From Antilocapra americana (Eukaryota > Chordata > Mammalia > Artiodactyla > Antilocapridae), in contig ML660201.1 of NCBI GenBank assembly GCA_007570785.1, positions 33,975,840 through 34,039,839 on the forward strand: a DNA stretch of 64,000 nt. Reading direction: 5' to 3'. Positions 61,795 to 64,000 of the stretch are shown here, piece by piece. The notes beneath the pieces were generated by a model. It was not told where the DNA came from. It made no database searches and saw only the letters and a program-made list of their open reading frames with translations. A program made the translations under genes and the position numbers. The stretch's first letter is position 1. Every line of letters begins with the position of its first letter.

Positions 61795-64000
61795 CTGAAA
61801 AGGAAAACAAAGTGGTGGTGGGGAGGTGAGAAAAAACAGTTTCAGGCAAGTCTTCAATGGAACCCTGGAGGAGTCCCCTGAAATCAACACATTAGGTTCA
61901 AAAATTGTGTCACTAAGTGAAAATATATTAAACTCACCAGCTTTCAGAAATGGCTTATCTAGGCCCTACAGACTTATTCTGGATTCTAGGAACTGGTCCT
62001 TCTGCTTAAGAAAACATTTCACTGTAAAGAGGTTTATCATACATAGATAACCACTAGGAAATTAAATAGCCACTTTAAACCTGAGAATACTGGGTTTTGC
62101 ATTTTAGAAATAAACCTCACTGACTCCAATTTGTAGTCAGAGAGAGGGAAACTATTCATTCATCTCCAGAGCTCTGTTCATTGACACCACACAGAATTAT
62201 TTCTTCCTTTCTAGCGCGGGACATCTCTAATTTTCAAAACAGCAAAGTGTTAAAAACAAGTTGTACTTTCATTTTATTTTTCTGTCACTACCCACCAGCA
62301 TATGACACCAAATAAGAATGTTTCTAGGGTTATCGTATCATTCCTTACGAATCTGTGCTGAAATTTTCCAGTGAATCACTTCACTTCCCACCCCCAGCCC
62401 CTCCCCCACATTTAAAATAATCTTACTTGACTACAGATGGCACAGCTCTGGTTCACACCACTAAGATGCCAAAGGCGCAAGACAAAAATACCACAAATAG
62501 CTTCGCCTGTTTTACAAACCAGGAAGTAATTCATGGTTAAGCAAGAACTACACGGGTTTAACTGAAAGTAAGTCTATCCACTAGAGAATCAGGTTTTCTC
62601 AGAGTAAGGCAACGCATACTAAATAAATCGAGAGCTGAAGAATGTTACCATCAGAAACAAGTAAATTATTCAGTAACTTTATCTACTTAAGTACCTTATG
62701 CTGGTAGCTTAGTAATTACCTTCAGTTAAACTTGTACTTTAAAATGGCATGTTTGCTTAACTCTTAGGTTTAAAAATGTATGTGACTCAACATCTATTTA
62801 TTCCAACATGGAAGCTATATGAATATTTTAAAAATTCAGCATATTAGAATCAATCTGACTACAGTTCAGTTCAGTCACTCAGTAGTGTTCAACTCTTTGC
62901 CACCCCATGGACTGCAGTACAGCAGGCTTCCCTGTCCATCAAAAACTCCCGGAGCTAACTCAAACTTATAGTCCATTGAGTCAGTGATGCCACCAACCAT
63001 CTCATCCTCTGTGGTCCCCTTCTCCTGCCTTCAATATTTTCCAGCATCAGGTTCTTTTCTAATGAGTCCGTTCTTTGCATCAGGTGGCCAAAGTATTGCA
63101 GCTTCAGCATCAGTGCCTCTAATGAATATTCAGGACTAATTTCCTTTAGGATGGACTGGTTTGATATCCTTGCAGTCCAAGAGACTCTCAAGAGTCTTCT
63201 CCAGCACCACAGTTTAAAAGCATCAATACTTTGGCGCTCAGCCTCCTTTATGGTCCAACTCTCACACCCATTCATGACTACTTGAAAAATCATAGCTTTG
63301 ACTAAATGGACCTTTATCGGCAAAGTTATGTCTCTGCTTTTTAATATGCTCTCTTCTTCCAAGGTACTAACATCTTTTAATTTCATGGCTGCAGTCACCA
63401 TCTACAGTGATTTTGGAGCCCAAGAAAATGAAGTCTGTCACTGTTTCCATGGTTTCCCCGTCACATAAATGGTTTATTTCCAAATGTCTTTTTTAACCAG
63501 TGACGCTGTGCTGAGTTATTCCCACAAGGACATCAGGTCACTGATGCTTTATGAAGTACTAAGAGACTGCTCTACACCAGGACAAAATTATTACGTTATC
63601 TATAAACAGAATTCAAATTCTCCAACTAGAACACACAGAGGCTACAACCAAGTCAGGAAGGCCCAACTGGCAGTCATTTATAAGTGCCTGCTGCTTTCTT
63701 CCCCAGATATGACAGTTGTGTGTAAGGAAAGGAAAGCCAAAATAAGCTAATTTGGCATCTGAGGCTTTCTTTAAAAAAAAAAAAAAGGAAAAAAAATTAA
63801 CTTTCCTTCTCTTCTGTGATCCCCAAATACTCTGAGTATACTTTCAAGCATCAGCACTTGTCTGCCAGGACTGTGAAAATCTGTTTCCATTTTCCGACTC
63901 CCTTGGATGATGGAGCTTATTGTCTCAGTCAGCCGCCCCTGACAACCTGGCACAGAGCAGGCCTTCAGTAAACACTGGCCTGATTGGTGCAGCTCTTCTT
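61795..64000 (-). other. ATXN7: ATXN7 intron (3' part)
   Basis: No preceding exon was found: neither the CPAHDDFYLVV-type block nor the polyQ exon is present. A BovB fragment occupies 62863-63460, and an A-rich run lies at 63771-63786. The last 150 bases include an old 'gcacagagcaggccttcagtaaacactgg' repeat end (L2 or MIR type). Confidence 0.75.
62863..63460 (-). mobile_element. BovB LINE 3' end
   Basis: The left end is the reversed 3' tail ('agttcagttcagtcactcag', 'ccaccccatggactgcag'). It continues through 'ggtggccaaagtattgcagcttcagc' to 'gattttggagcccaagaaaatgaag'. The minus-strand frame holds a degraded BovB C-terminus. It shares orientation with ATXN7. Confidence 0.93.

Overview
This is mammalian, specifically ruminant (Pecora), nuclear DNA. 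The evidence is spliced vertebrate genes with GT-AG introns plus the interspersed repeats diagnostic of ruminants: BovB LINEs, Bov-tA/BOV-A2 and CHR-type tRNA-Glu SINEs, and the artiodactyl L1 3' end. I cannot separate cattle from other bovids by eye. No bacterial, phage or viral gene system is present.

There are two protein-coding genes, arranged tail to tail. The left one (+ strand) is PSMD6, the 26S proteasome lid subunit Rpn7. Its last six coding exons (2610-16408) join in frame to residues 118-389, ending exactly at the expected 389-residue length. The right one (- strand) is ATXN7, ataxin-7, a subunit of the SAGA deubiquitinase module. Eight coding exons lie between 61794 and 44308, equivalent to human residues 167-892. 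They are followed by a 3'UTR of about 4 kb reaching about 40.25 kb. The 5' ends of both genes, including the ATXN7 polyglutamine exon, lie outside the window.

Layout. 1-2609: PSMD6 intron. 2610-3513: three close PSMD6 exons. 3514-12899: large PSMD6 intron holding a minus-strand L1-derived composite repeat locus (about 5.65-11.33 kb) broken by a BovB. 12900-16525: last three PSMD6 exons and a short 3'UTR. 16.5-19.3 kb: intergenic sequence without recognised repeats. 19.3-34.7 kb: a head-to-tail array, plus orientation, of a diverged unit of about 1.58 kb (about 0.88 kb of L1 3' end joined to about 0.70 kb of non-L1, GC-richer sequence), with six private SINE or BovB insertions. 35.0-40.2 kb: further L1, BovB and L2 remnants. 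40.25-44.3 kb: ATXN7 3'UTR, free of recognisable retrotransposons. 44.3-64.0 kb: ATXN7 exons and introns with scattered old repeats.

The most unusual feature is the composite repeat. It occurs as an eight-unit array between the genes and again in inverted orientation inside the PSMD6 intron, with the same L1/non-L1 junctions. Functionally the two genes are unrelated neighbours: one acts in protein degradation, the other in chromatin deubiquitination. PSMD6 and ATXN7 are also neighbours in human, so the pairing reflects conserved synteny.
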